Shown one piece after another: positions 53,301-63,081 of a stretch of 64,000 bases of DNA. Below the pieces are notes generated by a model that saw only the letters and a list, made by a program, of their open reading frames with translations, did not search any database and had not been told where the DNA came from. Position 1 is the stretch's first letter, and each line of letters starts with the position of its first letter. The stretch covers positions 46,500 through 110,499 of the forward strand of contig JANBRJ010000055.1 of assembly GCA_027577595.1 (NCBI GenBank), in the 5' to 3' direction. The translations under genes were made by a program, and so were the position numbers. Source of the stretch: Coemansia sp. RSA 487 (taxonomy: Eukaryota; Kickxellomycota; Kickxellomycetes; Kickxellales; Kickxellaceae).

Positions 53301-54114
53301 CGCCGAGCTCATCTCTAACTGCGACTCTGTGTACTACGACATGTGGATGAAGCAACTTGCGGATGCAGCTAGTGCTTCGTACGACCCTATACTTGCTTCG
53401 GTCGGCGTGCCATTTTCCATGCCGTCGTCAGCCGCGTCCAGCCACCCACACCATCTGCATTCGTCCTTCTCCAACTCGGTTCCTATACAACACAACACCC
53501 AAAATTCGCAATGCTGCAGCATGAACGGAATCGAGACCGATTTTGTGGCAGACATTGGACATGCCAGTATATGCCAATTTGAGCAGTTTGGAACAACCCA
53601 AGCAGCAGACCCGGCAGTACCTCACGGCCGAGATAATGGCATTTCCGACGAAAGAGAGGAATCAATACACAGTCAAAAAAGACACCCGAAAAACGATAGT
53701 ATGCATTTGGCCTTCAACCAGGCTCTGATGCCGCGTGCTCTCAATCCCCAAGGATGGGTGCCATGCGGTCCCTTTACAGCACCACTTCCATCGTCCATAG
53801 TCCAGCAGGATGCATTTAACCTGGAAGTTGTGTCGCCTGCAACTTCGTCACCGTCGTCATCATCATCTCTGGCGGAGATCGATTCACACAATGAGTTATC
53901 AATGATGATGAATAATTGCAGTGGCACTGCTGCCAGCATTCCAGCAGAAGATTCAACAAACTCAAACATGCTTGTTAGCGGACTTGGATCATCGCCGTGC
54001 GACACATCGTACGGCTTGTTGCATATCAACCATAGACCTCATACCCATCAGAAACAAAGGCGGCTTGCAAAAAACAAACAGTTTGAGCTGAACACACAGC
54101 AGACACAACCATAG
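50384..54114 (+). CDS. HMT1: HMT1/ABCB6-type half ABC transporter, first exon not resolved
   Basis: Half-transporter of the ABCB6/ATM1/HMT1 group. S. pombe Hmt1 acts at the vacuole in phytochelatin-mediated cadmium tolerance; relatives move glutathione conjugates or porphyrins. The frame is open from acceptor CTTGTAG (50381-50383) to the stop at 54114, about 1243 residues, but has no ATG in its first 65 codons. Extra N-terminal helices (residues about 70-230) precede a linker and the six-helix domain (RLVNILAPLQFKIVVDSL). [20 protein letters not shown] is characteristic of ABCB6/HMT1. The ATPase has Walker A GPSGSGKST (about 784), LSGGEKQR, IVCLDEATSALD and the H-loop in IIAHRLSTI. After the ATPase comes an unusual C-terminal tail of about 240 residues, Ser/His/Asn-rich and apparently disordered, that S. 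pombe Hmt1 lacks. Confidence 0.9.
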
Positions 54115-54525
54115 TGTCTTCCAAATCAGAAAAAGTAGTTTTTTTTAAAAAAAAAAGCCATATTCATCATATAAATATCTGTAAACATCTTGCAATGCGA
54201 AATGTGTGACTTTTTACAACATCGCCATGCATCTTTAGCTGCTACACGCCCCATGGTAATGTAGAAACATAAGAGGTCAAAATAAAACAGATCATGGATT
54301 TTTACCATAGTAGTCAAGATCACTTCAAAAACTTTGGTTCGCAGCTCTGAAAAGCGGCTTTTTTCCCTTTTTAACAAAATAAACACCGCTGGCTAATATG
54401 TTAGTTGACTTTTTCTTCTTCTTCAACAACAACAACAACAATAAGGATAAAAAAGACTCGTGTCTGGCGATTTCGAGAAAGGCCACTTAATTATCGCTCT
54501 GGGTATCTTGCTTATTGGATTGGAA
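54115..54525. other. Intergenic before the TMEM223-like gene
   Basis: 410 bp. It includes the (CAA)6 repeat at 54424-54441 in the probable 5' UTR of the next gene. The next gene's frame contains stops here, so it starts further in. Confidence 0.45.
54424..54441. repeat. (CAA)6 microsatellite
   Basis: Six perfect CAA units about 85 bp before the TMEM223-like ATG. Unstructured CAA repeats in a 5' leader can favour ribosome scanning; no direct evidence here. Confidence 0.85.
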
Positions 54526-55191
54526 ATGTTTGGCGGGCTTAGACAGAATGTGGTCGCAGCTGCACGTAGTCGGTGCACGCTGGCTATCCGGCGGTGGAAA
54601 CACAGCGCTAACACCACGATGGGCCATGTGCGCCATCGCAATATGATAAAGCAGTTCAGCAACAAGCCAATGGTGACTGTTTTTGAGAGGCAAGGCCCAA
54701 GCAGCCAGTTCAAATGGGGCCCATGGGTTGCAGGCGGACAGCTGCTCTTATGGATCAATTTTGCAGACTTTTATTGGCGTTACTCGGTGGAAGAGGACAA
54801 GGAGACTGGACAAATGAAGCTTCTAGCAAAATGGAAGCGTGTATGCCTTTCAGCAGTTGCCATGGTAGCGGGCTTGGCCATTGGTGGTGGAATCCTGCAC
54901 TATATCAGCCGGTCTGTGGCTCGGATGCAGATCTTGAACGGCAAAACAGTGCGTCTTGATGTGTTCCGTGTCTCTGGGCGCGGAACTGTATGCAAGCAGT
55001 ATCCGCTCGATTCGGTGTACTCTAGAGATACGCTGTACACAGGGGTCGGTCCAGCTGGCCTGACAAAGTCGGCAAGCTCTCAGTACAGCCTTCAAGCACC
55101 CGGAAACAAGTTCGCATATATTCTGAGCCGCACTGGCAAATTCCAGGATCCAAAGGTATTTGATCTTTTGTTCCATCGTGCCAAGGCGTAG
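54526..55191 (+). CDS. TMEM223: TMEM223-like mitochondrial inner-membrane protein
   Basis: 221 residues from the ATG at 54526. The reading frame continues upstream only to a non-ATG stretch with two stop codons, and starting here gives MFGGLRQNVVAAARSRC, an Arg-rich amphipathic leader of the mitochondrial type. Two predicted helices follow: WVAGGQLLLWINFADFYW and SAVAMVAGLAIGGGILHYI. The C-terminal hydrophilic domain carries RSVARMQILNGKTVRLDVF and ends NKFAYILSRTG-KFQDPKVFDLLF, which parallels the end of human TMEM223 as recalled. TMEM223 assists cytochrome c oxidase biogenesis in animals; that role here is by analogy. The gene converges with BMT2, with 72 bp between stops. Confidence 0.8.
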   Translation: MFGGLRQNVVAAARSRCTLAIRRWKHSANTTMGHVRHRNMIKQFSNKPMVTVFERQGPSSQFKWGPWVAGGQLLLWINFADFYWRYSVEEDKETGQMKLLAKWKRVCLSAVAMVAGLAIGGGILHYISRSVARMQILNGKTVRLDVFRVSGRGTVCKQYPLDSVYSRDTLYTGVGPAGLTKSASSQYSLQAPGNKFAYILSRTGKFQDPKVFDLLFHRAKA

Positions 55192-55263
55192 GAGGTGACA
55201 GCTACAAATACTAGACACATTTTTTTACCTTTTGGACTTTACAAAATTCATTTTCTGCAGAAT

Positions 55264-56313
55264 TTAAATGGCTATAGAAAAATTGTTTCTTCCCGGAGCT
55301 GAATGCAAAAGCTGTTTTTTAAACCGCAAAGTTTCTTGGGGCTTTATCGGAATGCTAGCTGAAGTGAGGCGGTACAAATGATAGGCGAGCTTTGCAGTGT
55401 GGTGTACGTAGAGTTGAGTAAACCCCAGGTGCTGCGTGATCGAAAGGAGCCGTTCGTCATCAAAGTACCGCGAGTTTGCTGTACATGATAATGGTAATAC
55501 AAGGAAAAGCAGACCGTTGGGAGCCAGTAGCCGTCTTGCTTGTTTAAGCATATCGCCACGCTTGATCGGATCCCCAATAAAGTTAACTACAAGCGATAGG
55601 CTGACCACATCAAAAGGCTTTGTAAACAGATGCGAAATGTCAGCATCATTGCCAACATCTTCATCCCCTGCTGCTATGGTTAGCTTATCGCCATTAGACG
55701 CTACATCCAAAACATGGTCTAGATCAATATCTAGAAAATCCTGCTGGTATATTCCTGGTTCCTGAGAATTCAAATCAATTGGTACAACGTCGATCCATGA
55801 CCTTTCCTTGGCGTAGTTGAGACAACTAAGTGCACCAACATCAAGAAGCTTTAGCGGCTCTTTCATATTGCTCTTTCCAAAACCAAGCTCATTAAGCTTT
55901 GGAACAAGCCATCTGCTCGTGTCGCCACCGCGCTGCTTGCACTGGCCTAAAAGACTCGCTTTCTGGTACCAATCCAACCCACCCATGCGTGCCATTTCCT
56001 GTAATACACTGTTTATCGCCTCTTGTATTTCTGTCTGCGACTCGGTAGAACTCTCTTTGGCGCGTCTGGCCATCAGCTTGGCTTGCTCCTTTATCAGTAT
56101 GTGGAAGCGGTTAATTCGTCGCCGTGTTTCAGTCGATGATTTGCCAAGTTTTTCGCGAGGGACATTGGAAACAGCCCCAGTGTCAATTATGATCTTTTCA
56201 TGAGCAGCTACGTGTATTGGCGGTATAACAGTTCTGGCTCCAGAGGGATTGTTCTTTGTTGGTAATTGCTGCGAGGTAACTGGAAGCCGCCGCTTCGATC
56301 GAGCCTTTGGCAT
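55264..56313 (-). CDS. BMT2: 25S rRNA adenine-N1 methyltransferase Bmt2
   Basis: 349 residues. SAM-dependent nucleolar methyltransferase making m1A in large-subunit rRNA (A2142 in yeast). Basic N-terminus (MPKARSKRRLPVTSQQ). A helical segment with YQKASLLGQCKQRGGDTSRW precedes the SAM domain: motif I is LKLLDVGALSC, then VVPIDLNSQEPGIYQQDFLD with the acidic ribose ligand, and FDVVSLSLVVNFIGDPIKRG, the strongly conserved Bmt2 catalytic-loop region, followed by MLKQARRLLAPNGLLFLVLP. Length matches the yeast protein. Intronless. The animal relative SAMTOR shares the fold, but the LNFIGDPxKRG-type sequence favours Bmt2. Confidence 0.93.
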   Translation of the reverse strand: MPKARSKRRLPVTSQQLPTKNNPSGARTVIPPIHVAAHEKIIIDTGAVSNVPREKLGKSSTETRRRINRFHILIKEQAKLMARRAKESSTESQTEIQEAINSVLQEMARMGGLDWYQKASLLGQCKQRGGDTSRWLVPKLNELGFGKSNMKEPLKLLDVGALSCLNYAKERSWIDVVPIDLNSQEPGIYQQDFLDIDLDHVLDVASNGDKLTIAAGDEDVGNDADISHLFTKPFDVVSLSLVVNFIGDPIKRGDMLKQARRLLAPNGLLFLVLPLSCTANSRYFDDERLLSITQHLGFTQLYVHHTAKLAYHLYRLTSASIPIKPQETLRFKKQLLHSAPGRNNFSIAI

Positions 56314-56660
56314 GGGTTCTTTTCAATAGATAAACGTAGCTTTAAAAAAAAGAGGTAATGGAAAAGGGGGCTTTTTCGTTCTCATTGAAAAGGCAAAAAT
56401 AACGTTTTAGATCGTGTAATTTGATTGTATTTTTAGAAATTAAAATTTACCACAAAACGCGTTCTGCAAGACTAAATATTGCCACTTTCGCCGATGCTCT
56501 TTTTCCCTTCTCGATATGAATTTTGCTTTATTAGTTCTTGCTTTGCCTTTTCCGTGTTTACCTGTATACCGACAGTAGTTGATTCGTATTATATATAAAC
56601 TCGAAAATTCTGGTCCTAATTAGACAGGGATATTAGCGACTTTTCACCTCCAAAACAAAC
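56314..56660. other. Divergent promoter of BMT2 and the SMPD4-like gene
   Basis: 347 bp, AT-rich. It contains a TATA element at 56590-56599 oriented toward the SMPD4-like gene. Confidence 0.5.
56590..56599 (+). promoter_or_regulatory. TATA box
   Basis: TATATATAAA, 61 bp upstream of the ATG at 56661, a plausible distance for a core promoter with a short leader. Confidence 0.45.
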
Positions 56661-59600
56661 ATGAGCGACAACCGAGTAAGCGGAAAGCCTGCCGCCGATT
56701 CTACACCTATTACAATTGAGCAGTTACGTGCATCCTTTGGAAATGGTTCACCAACCGTCGTCTGTGAATCCCTCATTGCCTTTCTTCGCCTGGAGTCTCG
56801 GTCGAATGGAAACACTCGACTGATTAATGAGATTTCTGAATCGGTATCCAAGCTCTTGTATCCGTGGTTCCAAAATAGCGAGACCATGCGCAATGATGAA
56901 CAACAATCGCTGTATACGCTGCTGCGTCCTGATGGCCTATTTGTTGACACACTTTTGCAGTATCATACCATGCAGCGCGAGCGTAGAAGCAATACGGTAG
57001 CCGGAGAATCTGTTGATTGTTTGGTCGTTCAAGCAGCCAGCTTACCAGTGGAGTACCACACTAACATGGGCGCAGATATAAACACGGGCATGGGAATTCC
57101 AGCCGATATCTCAAAGCGTCTTTTGATTACAGGGAAATCAAAGGAAATACGAGCAACAGGTTTCAATACAAATGCCCTCGAATACTTTCTGTACCATTTC
57201 TGCAAGGCTCTTGTGCCTCCGAGAGAGAACGCAGCAGACCCCGTCAGCAACACAGCATTGTACCCACGAAGATCAGCTAGTGTCACGCCCTTGCGCCATG
57301 GCGCGTCGGTGTTTGGATCGGCTGTACATAGCCTCACGCGCGAGTATATATGTTTTTTCCTTCCAGTTGCAATACCAGAACTCTCACTGCCAACAGGTGG
57401 CGACTTAGCGAACGACTACAGCGCAATTACACAGATCCGCAGCAAGCTGCACGACTTTAGCCCCAAGAAGGCACTTGGAGGCACTCAAGCCAAACGTGAG
57501 CAATCGCGGCGGCCAGGGATACCGTGTGTGGACATATTGGATGTTATGGCATACAGCCACTCGCTGGATCTTGCCAGCTTCTTTGCGTCTTGCGTTTCTT
57601 TGCTCTGGCTCCCCGCTATCCCTACAGATGTTCGAGAGGCAGTCTTGCGACAGATTACTTCAAGCAGCTCAGCTAATTGGGTCTGGATTCCTAGCATTTC
57701 TCATCTGGCATCGTTGAATCTATTTCACTTGGCAGTCGGGTACCTTGCCAAGGGAGAACGGCAGATGGAGCGGTTTTACTTGACAGGCGCAGTAAGCCCA
57801 AACTCACCAACGGATAATAGCACATCGCGCAAGAAAACCGGTGTTGATGCCTATGAAAAGCGTATAAGTATGAATGGCACTATTCGGGACACACTTCGCA
57901 CTCGCTGCTTCACTACGCCGATCGCAGATACGCTTGGGATGGCACTGTCAAGCTGTGGGCGTGCGGGCGTTGCTGACACTGATATTTGGATCCCATTTTT
58001 GGATACGATGGTGAGTGTGTGGATTCGATATATCATGCCCTGGCGTGGTTCAAAGACCGAGCCTTCGGCGCCTTCGACCAGCACAGATATCTCGCAAGTA
58101 TGGAGATCCCGGATACCCTTTATCGTAAAAGGGCTGCCTTCTGTTTTGTACAGCCAAACCTTTGCATATTTTGTCAAGCAGATGGCTTCGCCGCAGATTG
58201 ATTTGCTAACAAACGCGGCAACGTTTATGGATGAAGGCTGTGGTATATCGGGTGGTGGCCACGGTCGTAGCGCTTTAGGACCAAGCGCAGGAAGCGGATT
58301 GCCTCTTGGAAGCTCTCAAATGGCAGATGCGCTGACTGTGGTTGAGCGTGTGGCGAGTGCATTCACAGGAACTGAGCTGCGGGCTGTTCTTGCAGCAATT
58401 GAGCGCTGCCAGCTAGATGCTTACCCAAGGATCCGTGGCTCGCTGGTTTCCGACTCGTCAACACCCCACTATGCTGCTGCAGAAATGCAAGGCACTTTGG
58501 ATATGCAAACGCCTACCAAGGCTGCATCAAGTATGCCCCATGGACAGCAGTCGCCTTTCATCGATGAGCATTCAAGACAGACGGCGTTTGAAACCCAGGT
58601 TGCTTCTGCACAGACATTGCTTGCACCATATATGCAAGAGATAGCGGCCTGTAGCAGCGGGTCGCGCCTGTTTGACACCGTTATAGTAGGCTCTTTTGGT
58701 GTCAATCCGCCACTGTGTCTAGTATTTGGGCGTCCTACAGCACCTCCATACGCGGAGATGATTGTACGAGCGCTGTATGCTGCCGAGCTATTGTCCGAGC
58801 GTCAGCTGCGGCTTCTTGTTCCTATGCGCGGCGCGGACGAAGCGCGGTCACTTGTGTCGGATATATTCATGGTTCTTTCGCGGATATTCTCGGCATCCAA
58901 TGCCGATATCAGCAGCAGCAGTGTCAGTATCGGCGGTGCCGGATTTTCCACGAGTGTCAACGAAAAGATGCGGGCGCGGGCGCAGGCTCTACACGACGCA
59001 CAGGCCAGAATTAACTCTCTGTATGGAAAATTGGCTGCTGTGTTTGGAACCACCCGTAAGGAAATTGAAGCTATCAAACATATGCAAGAAAACAGGGTGG
59101 CTATGGATTCATCTGACGGTTCTACTATCGTCGCCGATGTATCATCACATCAACAGCAATTCTCAGCAAGCAGTGGATTCGGTGAGCGATTGGCAGCGCG
59201 CGGAAGGTTGCTAAATGAACGTGGTGGCACTAGATTGACCACACCCGATATGGACCATGGATCTCTAACGCCACGTGGACGTTGGGAACTCAAAACGGGA
59301 CGAAAGAAGTTCACAGCCCAGTCTCTGCTCTCATCTTCAGGACCCCTCGCGACATCTGTCTTGAATACCAGAAACGTCAGCATGGGAGGTAGGCAGAATA
59401 CGCAGGACCAAATGTTGCCGCAAACATTGTCCTTTATTAACCCAGGCGATTCTGCTGAGAGAATACCACATAATAAACTAGACGCAGCGCTACTCCCACG
59501 CGGACCGCGCGCATACTACATTGCGCGATCGTACGAGAGCCAGTGGATCCTCGACTATATCCTGCCTTTCAATGTCTGGATCAATGACAAGTACCAGCAC

Positions 59601-59753
59601 ACACTGAATGCGCTTGAGGCAGCCGCTTATCCGATCCCCTCAGCAATGCGCTCATACAAGCTGGACTTTAGATTTTTAGCAGCATACCAGAATCTCAGGT
59701 TCTTTGCGCTTGTTTTCGCTATATGGCGGATCCTAAGCTGGCTGTTTTTTTGA
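56661..59753 (+). CDS. SMPD4: SMPD4-like (nSMase3 family) membrane protein
   Basis: 1030 residues, intronless. Best match by memory is the sphingomyelin phosphodiesterase 4 family of ER and nuclear-envelope proteins, large helical proteins with a C-terminal anchor whose enzymatic status is debated. Supporting features: an N-terminal helical region (EQLRASFGNGSPTVVCESLI), a conserved-looking YFLYHFCKALVPP, a central VSVWIRYIMPWRGSK segment, TFAYFVKQMASPQIDLL, and a C-terminal block RGPRAYYIARSYESQWILDY, LPFNVWINDKYQHTLNALEA, closing with a hydrophobic anchor LRFFALVFAIWRILSWLFF. Several Ser/Gly-rich disordered segments interrupt the fold. No catalytic motif can be pointed to, so enzymatic function should not be assumed. 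Confidence 0.65.
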   Translation: MSDNRVSGKPAADSTPITIEQLRASFGNGSPTVVCESLIAFLRLESRSNGNTRLINEISESVSKLLYPWFQNSETMRNDEQQSLYTLLRPDGLFVDTLLQYHTMQRERRSNTVAGESVDCLVVQAASLPVEYHTNMGADINTGMGIPADISKRLLITGKSKEIRATGFNTNALEYFLYHFCKALVPPRENAADPVSNTALYPRRSASVTPLRHGASVFGSAVHSLTREYICFFLPVAIPELSLPTGGDLANDYSAITQIRSKLHDFSPKKALGGTQAKREQSRRPGIPCVDILDVMAYSHSLDLASFFASCVSLLWLPAIPTDVREAVLRQITSSSSANWVWIPSISHLASLNLFHLAVGYLAKGERQMERFYLTGAVSPNSPTDNSTSRKKTGVDAYEKRISMNGTIRDTLRTRCFTTPIADTLGMALSSCGRAGVADTDIWIPFLDTMVSVWIRYIMPWRGSKTEPSAPSTSTDISQVWRSRIPFIVKGLPSVLYSQTFAYFVKQMASPQIDLLTNAATFMDEGCGISGGGHGRSALGPSAGSGLPLGSSQMADALTVVERVASAFTGTELRAVLAAIERCQLDAYPRIRGSLVSDSSTPHYAAAEMQGTLDMQTPTKAASSMPHGQQSPFIDEHSRQTAFETQVASAQTLLAPYMQEIAACSSGSRLFDTVIVGSFGVNPPLCLVFGRPTAPPYAEMIVRALYAAELLSERQLRLLVPMRGADEARSLVSDIFMVLSRIFSASNADISSSSVSIGGAGFSTSVNEKMRARAQALHDAQARINSLYGKLAAVFGTTRKEIEAIKHMQENRVAMDSSDGSTIVADVSSHQQQFSASSGFGERLAARGRLLNERGGTRLTTPDMDHGSLTPRGRWELKTGRKKFTAQSLLSSSGPLATSVLNTRNVSMGGRQNTQDQMLPQTLSFINPGDSAERIPHNKLDAALLPRGPRAYYIARSYESQWILDYILPFNVWINDKYQHTLNALEAAAYPIPSAMRSYKLDFRFLAAYQNLRFFALVFAIWRILSWLFF

Positions 59754-59834
59754 GGTGTGTATTACAGTGGTGAGCTGATGTTTTTTCTTTGTAGCCTTGA
59801 TTAGTATTTTTGGGGAACATTTCTAAAACAACTT

Positions 59835-60518
59835 TTGCAGCTTTCTTCCCTTAACGCTTGTCCAGGTTCTTGTAAGCTATATAAGCCATGCCTTATCCAT
59901 TATCTATTAGAAAACAAGCTATTTAGAAGAGAGATCAAGCATTCCGATGAATGTGAGACAATAGAGCCTAAACCAAAGAGCGGCAGGAAATCTAGAACTG
60001 ATGGATATACAAGACGACGTATGGTGAATACAGCGATGATGAATTTAAGAATAACAAACAAGCAGATCATGATAGATTTAGGACTCGATATTTGTCGCCA
60101 GTACGTTGGAATACTTCTGAAAGACGAAGGCATCGTTTCTAGGCTAGCAAGGAAGAAGCATATAAGCCCCAACCGGTAACTTTTATGAAAAACAACCTCT
60201 CAAAATTTGTAGAAGACAATGCTCGTATACACACATCAAAAGCTTCCTGTGAATATCGCCAGCTGCAAGGCATTGAAGAAATAAACATGGCCAGCGAATT
60301 CTCCTGACCTTAGCCCAATTGAAAATGCGTGGGGAACTTTGAAGTACAGACTTTCCAAGCAAGTAACAAGATACTCGACACGTAATGACAAGGAAACACT
60401 TTATAAACTCTGGAACAACATCAATATAAAGGATGCATTGGCTCCACATTGTACCATCGCGCATACGGAAAGCCCGGCAGTGCTTCTAGCTAGCATACCA
60501 CCCACCACCAGATGCTAG
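59835..60518 (+). mobile_element. Decayed Tc1/mariner transposase copy with internal deletion
   Basis: Three broken pieces of a Tc1-like transposase on the plus strand. Piece 1 (59835-60179) has the paired helix-turn-helix region, with KSGRKSRTDGYTRR and CRQYVGILLKDEGIVSRLAR. Piece 2 (about 60185-60287), in another frame, holds the second catalytic Asp in VEDNARIHTSKAS. Piece 3 (60288-60518), shifted again, holds WPANSPDLSPIENAWGTLK with the catalytic Glu and then the usual C-terminal helices up to a TAG. The stretch with the first catalytic Asp, roughly 100 residues, is absent. Two frame changes plus the deletion mean no active enzyme. Clear terminal inverted repeats were not found, so element borders are uncertain. 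Confidence 0.85.
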
Positions 60519-60819
60519 CTCGGTAGCTGTGTTCTGTAGACGTTGCTTTCTTTATCGCGCCTTTCAACAACTAAAGCTGTAGTGTTTGTATGGTTGTACT
60601 GTGTAGATGCTGCCAGATCGTTTGCTTTGGACTATCGTCTTCGTGGACTTTGGCTTTATGTAATAACGTTTGCGCTGTTTTCCATCGTTTACAACTACGC
60701 TGCTTGCTGTGTTTTCGCTGAACCATGCTGACAAATATAATTTTTGTTCTTTTCTCTCTTGCCTTTGAAATATTTTCTCCTTTTTCTTTCTTTTTTATTA
60801 CTCTTTTCTCTTTTGGACA
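60519..60819. other. ZTA1 promoter region
   Basis: 300 bp between the transposon relic and ZTA1; T/C-rich close to the ATG (about 60745-60815), no gene. Confidence 0.45.
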
Positions 60820-61788
60820 ATGCAAGCTATTCAATTGGAGCATATCGGTGGGCCAGAAGTGCTACACGTTGTTGAGACTCCCTTGCCGACGGCAAAGGCA
60901 GGCGAAATTGTTGTACGCAACAAGTATGCAGGAGTCAACTTTATAGACACGTACTATCGAAGTGGAGTCTATCCGACGCAGCTTCCAACTTTGCTTGGCC
61001 AGGAAGGTGCCGGTGAGGTGGTTGCGATTGGCGATGGAGTTGAAACCGTCAGCGTTGGCAACAGTGTGGCTTATCTGGGAAGCCAGAACACATACGCGCA
61101 GTACACTGTTGTGGATGCCACGCAAGCAATGCAGTTCGATTCTGATGTTGTATCCTATGAAACAGCAGCTGCATCGCTTTTGCAAGGGCTGACAGCGCAC
61201 ACCCTGATAACCCGGTCGTATGAAGTCAAACCAAACGACTGGGTTTTGGTCCAGGCAGGTGCTGGCGGAACCGGACGGATTTTGGCGCAGATGTGCAAGC
61301 TTGCTGGTGCCAATGTTATTTCCACGGTGTCGTCGAAGCAAAAGGCAGAGGTTGCCAAGCAGGCCGGTGCTGATTACACTATTCTGTACACGGAAGAAAG
61401 TGTCTCAGAGGCGGTGCGCAGAATCATTCCCGATGGTGTTCACGTTGTCTATGACGGCGTTGGAAAATCCACATTCGAGGGCAGCATTGCGTCACTGCGT
61501 CGCACTGGAACCATGGTGTCATTTGGCAATGCTTCAGGCACAGTACCGCCTGTCAATCTTCTCAGCCTTGGAAAGGACAATATTGTGCTGCTGCGTCCGC
61601 GTCTCTACGGATACATTGTAACGAGCGAGGAAAGAAATCGCCACTTTGGAGCGCTGGCAGAGCTGATCGCGAAAAAGAAGCTCGATTTTCAGATCTTCAA
61701 AATATACGAGCTGAAGGACGCCGCACAGGCGCATATTGATCTGCAAAGCCGCAAGACCACTGGCAAGCTGCTGTTGCGAATCCCGTGA
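60820..61788 (+). CDS. ZTA1: NADPH:quinone oxidoreductase, zeta-crystallin type
   Basis: Zinc-free medium-chain dehydrogenase/reductase of 322 residues that reduces quinones with NADPH; a cytosolic stress enzyme in yeast (Zta1). N-terminal IGGPEVLHVVETPLP, RNKYAGVNFIDTYYRSGVYP and LLGQEGAGEVVAIGDGVE are typical, as are LLQGLTAHTL and the Rossmann motif VQAGAGGTGRILAQMCK. Later landmarks are GADYTILYTEE, VYDGVGKSTFEGS, MVSFGNASGTVPP and the C-terminal HIDLQSRKTTGKLLLRIP. The glycine motif reads AGGTGR where many homologues have AGGVG, a conservative change. Intronless; preceded by a pyrimidine-rich leader. Confidence 0.94.
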   Translation: MQAIQLEHIGGPEVLHVVETPLPTAKAGEIVVRNKYAGVNFIDTYYRSGVYPTQLPTLLGQEGAGEVVAIGDGVETVSVGNSVAYLGSQNTYAQYTVVDATQAMQFDSDVVSYETAAASLLQGLTAHTLITRSYEVKPNDWVLVQAGAGGTGRILAQMCKLAGANVISTVSSKQKAEVAKQAGADYTILYTEESVSEAVRRIIPDGVHVVYDGVGKSTFEGSIASLRRTGTMVSFGNASGTVPPVNLLSLGKDNIVLLRPRLYGYIVTSEERNRHFGALAELIAKKKLDFQIFKIYELKDAAQAHIDLQSRKTTGKLLLRIP

Positions 61789-63081
61789 GCTGGCAAACTA
61801 ACAACGTTTATTTTCTTTTTATTTAATACAGGCCAAAGCTTTTGACCTGGAGCAAAAGGGATGCATAATGAACATGATACCAATATGTCTCTTTGAAACT
61901 GTTTTGGGAATCAAACGCAGGAAATCGGTTTGTTCTTTAGGCGGTCGTTTGTTGTACTCATGCACTTTTCTCAAAAATAAACATTGTAAAAGCTCTGGCT
62001 TTCTAGTGAATTTTTACATGCAAAATATATCTGGCGAGATGTGGCGTAAATGCAAAAGACATTTCACAGCAATCAATCGAGAGAACAGGGTAAACAAAAA
62101 TATAAAAATGGTTTTATAAAAAACTCTTTAGAAATCCCTCACTTTTCTTTGTTTCTAGCGTATCTCATATGCTCATGGGTGGCTGCGTTCTGTTTATTTT
62201 TATTTTATTTTATTTTATTTTTATTCTTGCACTTGTACAACAGACAATGATTCTGCCCATTGATCTGGACATTCCACCTTGCTTTTTTCGTCTTTCAACT
62301 GATAGTACAGGAGCAGCACACGTCAAATTCGCACAAGTGTTTCTACTATGAAGCTTTTTTCCCTTGTTGCACTTTCCTTGCAAGAATGCTACGATAGCAT
62401 TTGTTTTGCAGAGCTATGTTTTATTTAATGTTGTGATCTCGGTGCTGGGTCCAAAAATAAAAGCACACCGCAGTAACCTTGCTTTGTAGTTGCTATGTAA
62501 AAAAACTCCACCCTTCTAGCGTCGGAAAAAGTGGGGCACATGTTTCAAATGCTGATATTGCTGGCTGTTTGATTTTGGCTAAACCACAAACGCATACAGC
62601 AACGAATTTATACCTATCTTTGCCTAAAAACATCAGGCTACTGCGGCCAATTGCTGTACATAGGTGGTCTCTAGCTTTCACACTTTTTGCAAGAAACTGG
62701 ACGACCAAATTTCACGTACAGTGCCCGTTATGTGTAAGAGATCGAAAGAGCTGACAACACGAAAGAAAAAACGCTGTATGGCGAGATTGCATTTAGACAG
62801 ACCACCCTAAAAGAGCTATTCTGTCCACACGTCCTTTTCCCATGATAGGTGATGGCGGCTAAGAAAAGAGAACCAAAAAAAACCATTTTCCTCCAAAAAA
62901 AAAGCACGAATGGGAACAGGGGGCTTCCCCGTATTCCCCTCTTTTTACTAGATATTTTCATTTTTATGCTTTTTATTATTTTGTTTTTAAAACAAAAAGC
63001 CCTCTAAACTACACCTTTTCCTGTCCTTTTTTCTTTCTTTGAAATGCACACACCCCTTGGCATTGTGGTAGGTGTGTGTAA
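61789..63081. other. Intergenic, AT-rich, no gene supported
   Basis: 1.3 kb. Contains an (ATTTT)n run at about 62196-62222 and several A and T homopolymers (62876-62901, 62980-62990). No RNA gene recognised. The right end abuts the broken mobile-element gene. Confidence 0.5.
62196..62222. repeat. (ATTTT)n microsatellite
   Basis: About five units of ATTTT in a T-rich stretch. Simple-sequence DNA only. Confidence 0.85.
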
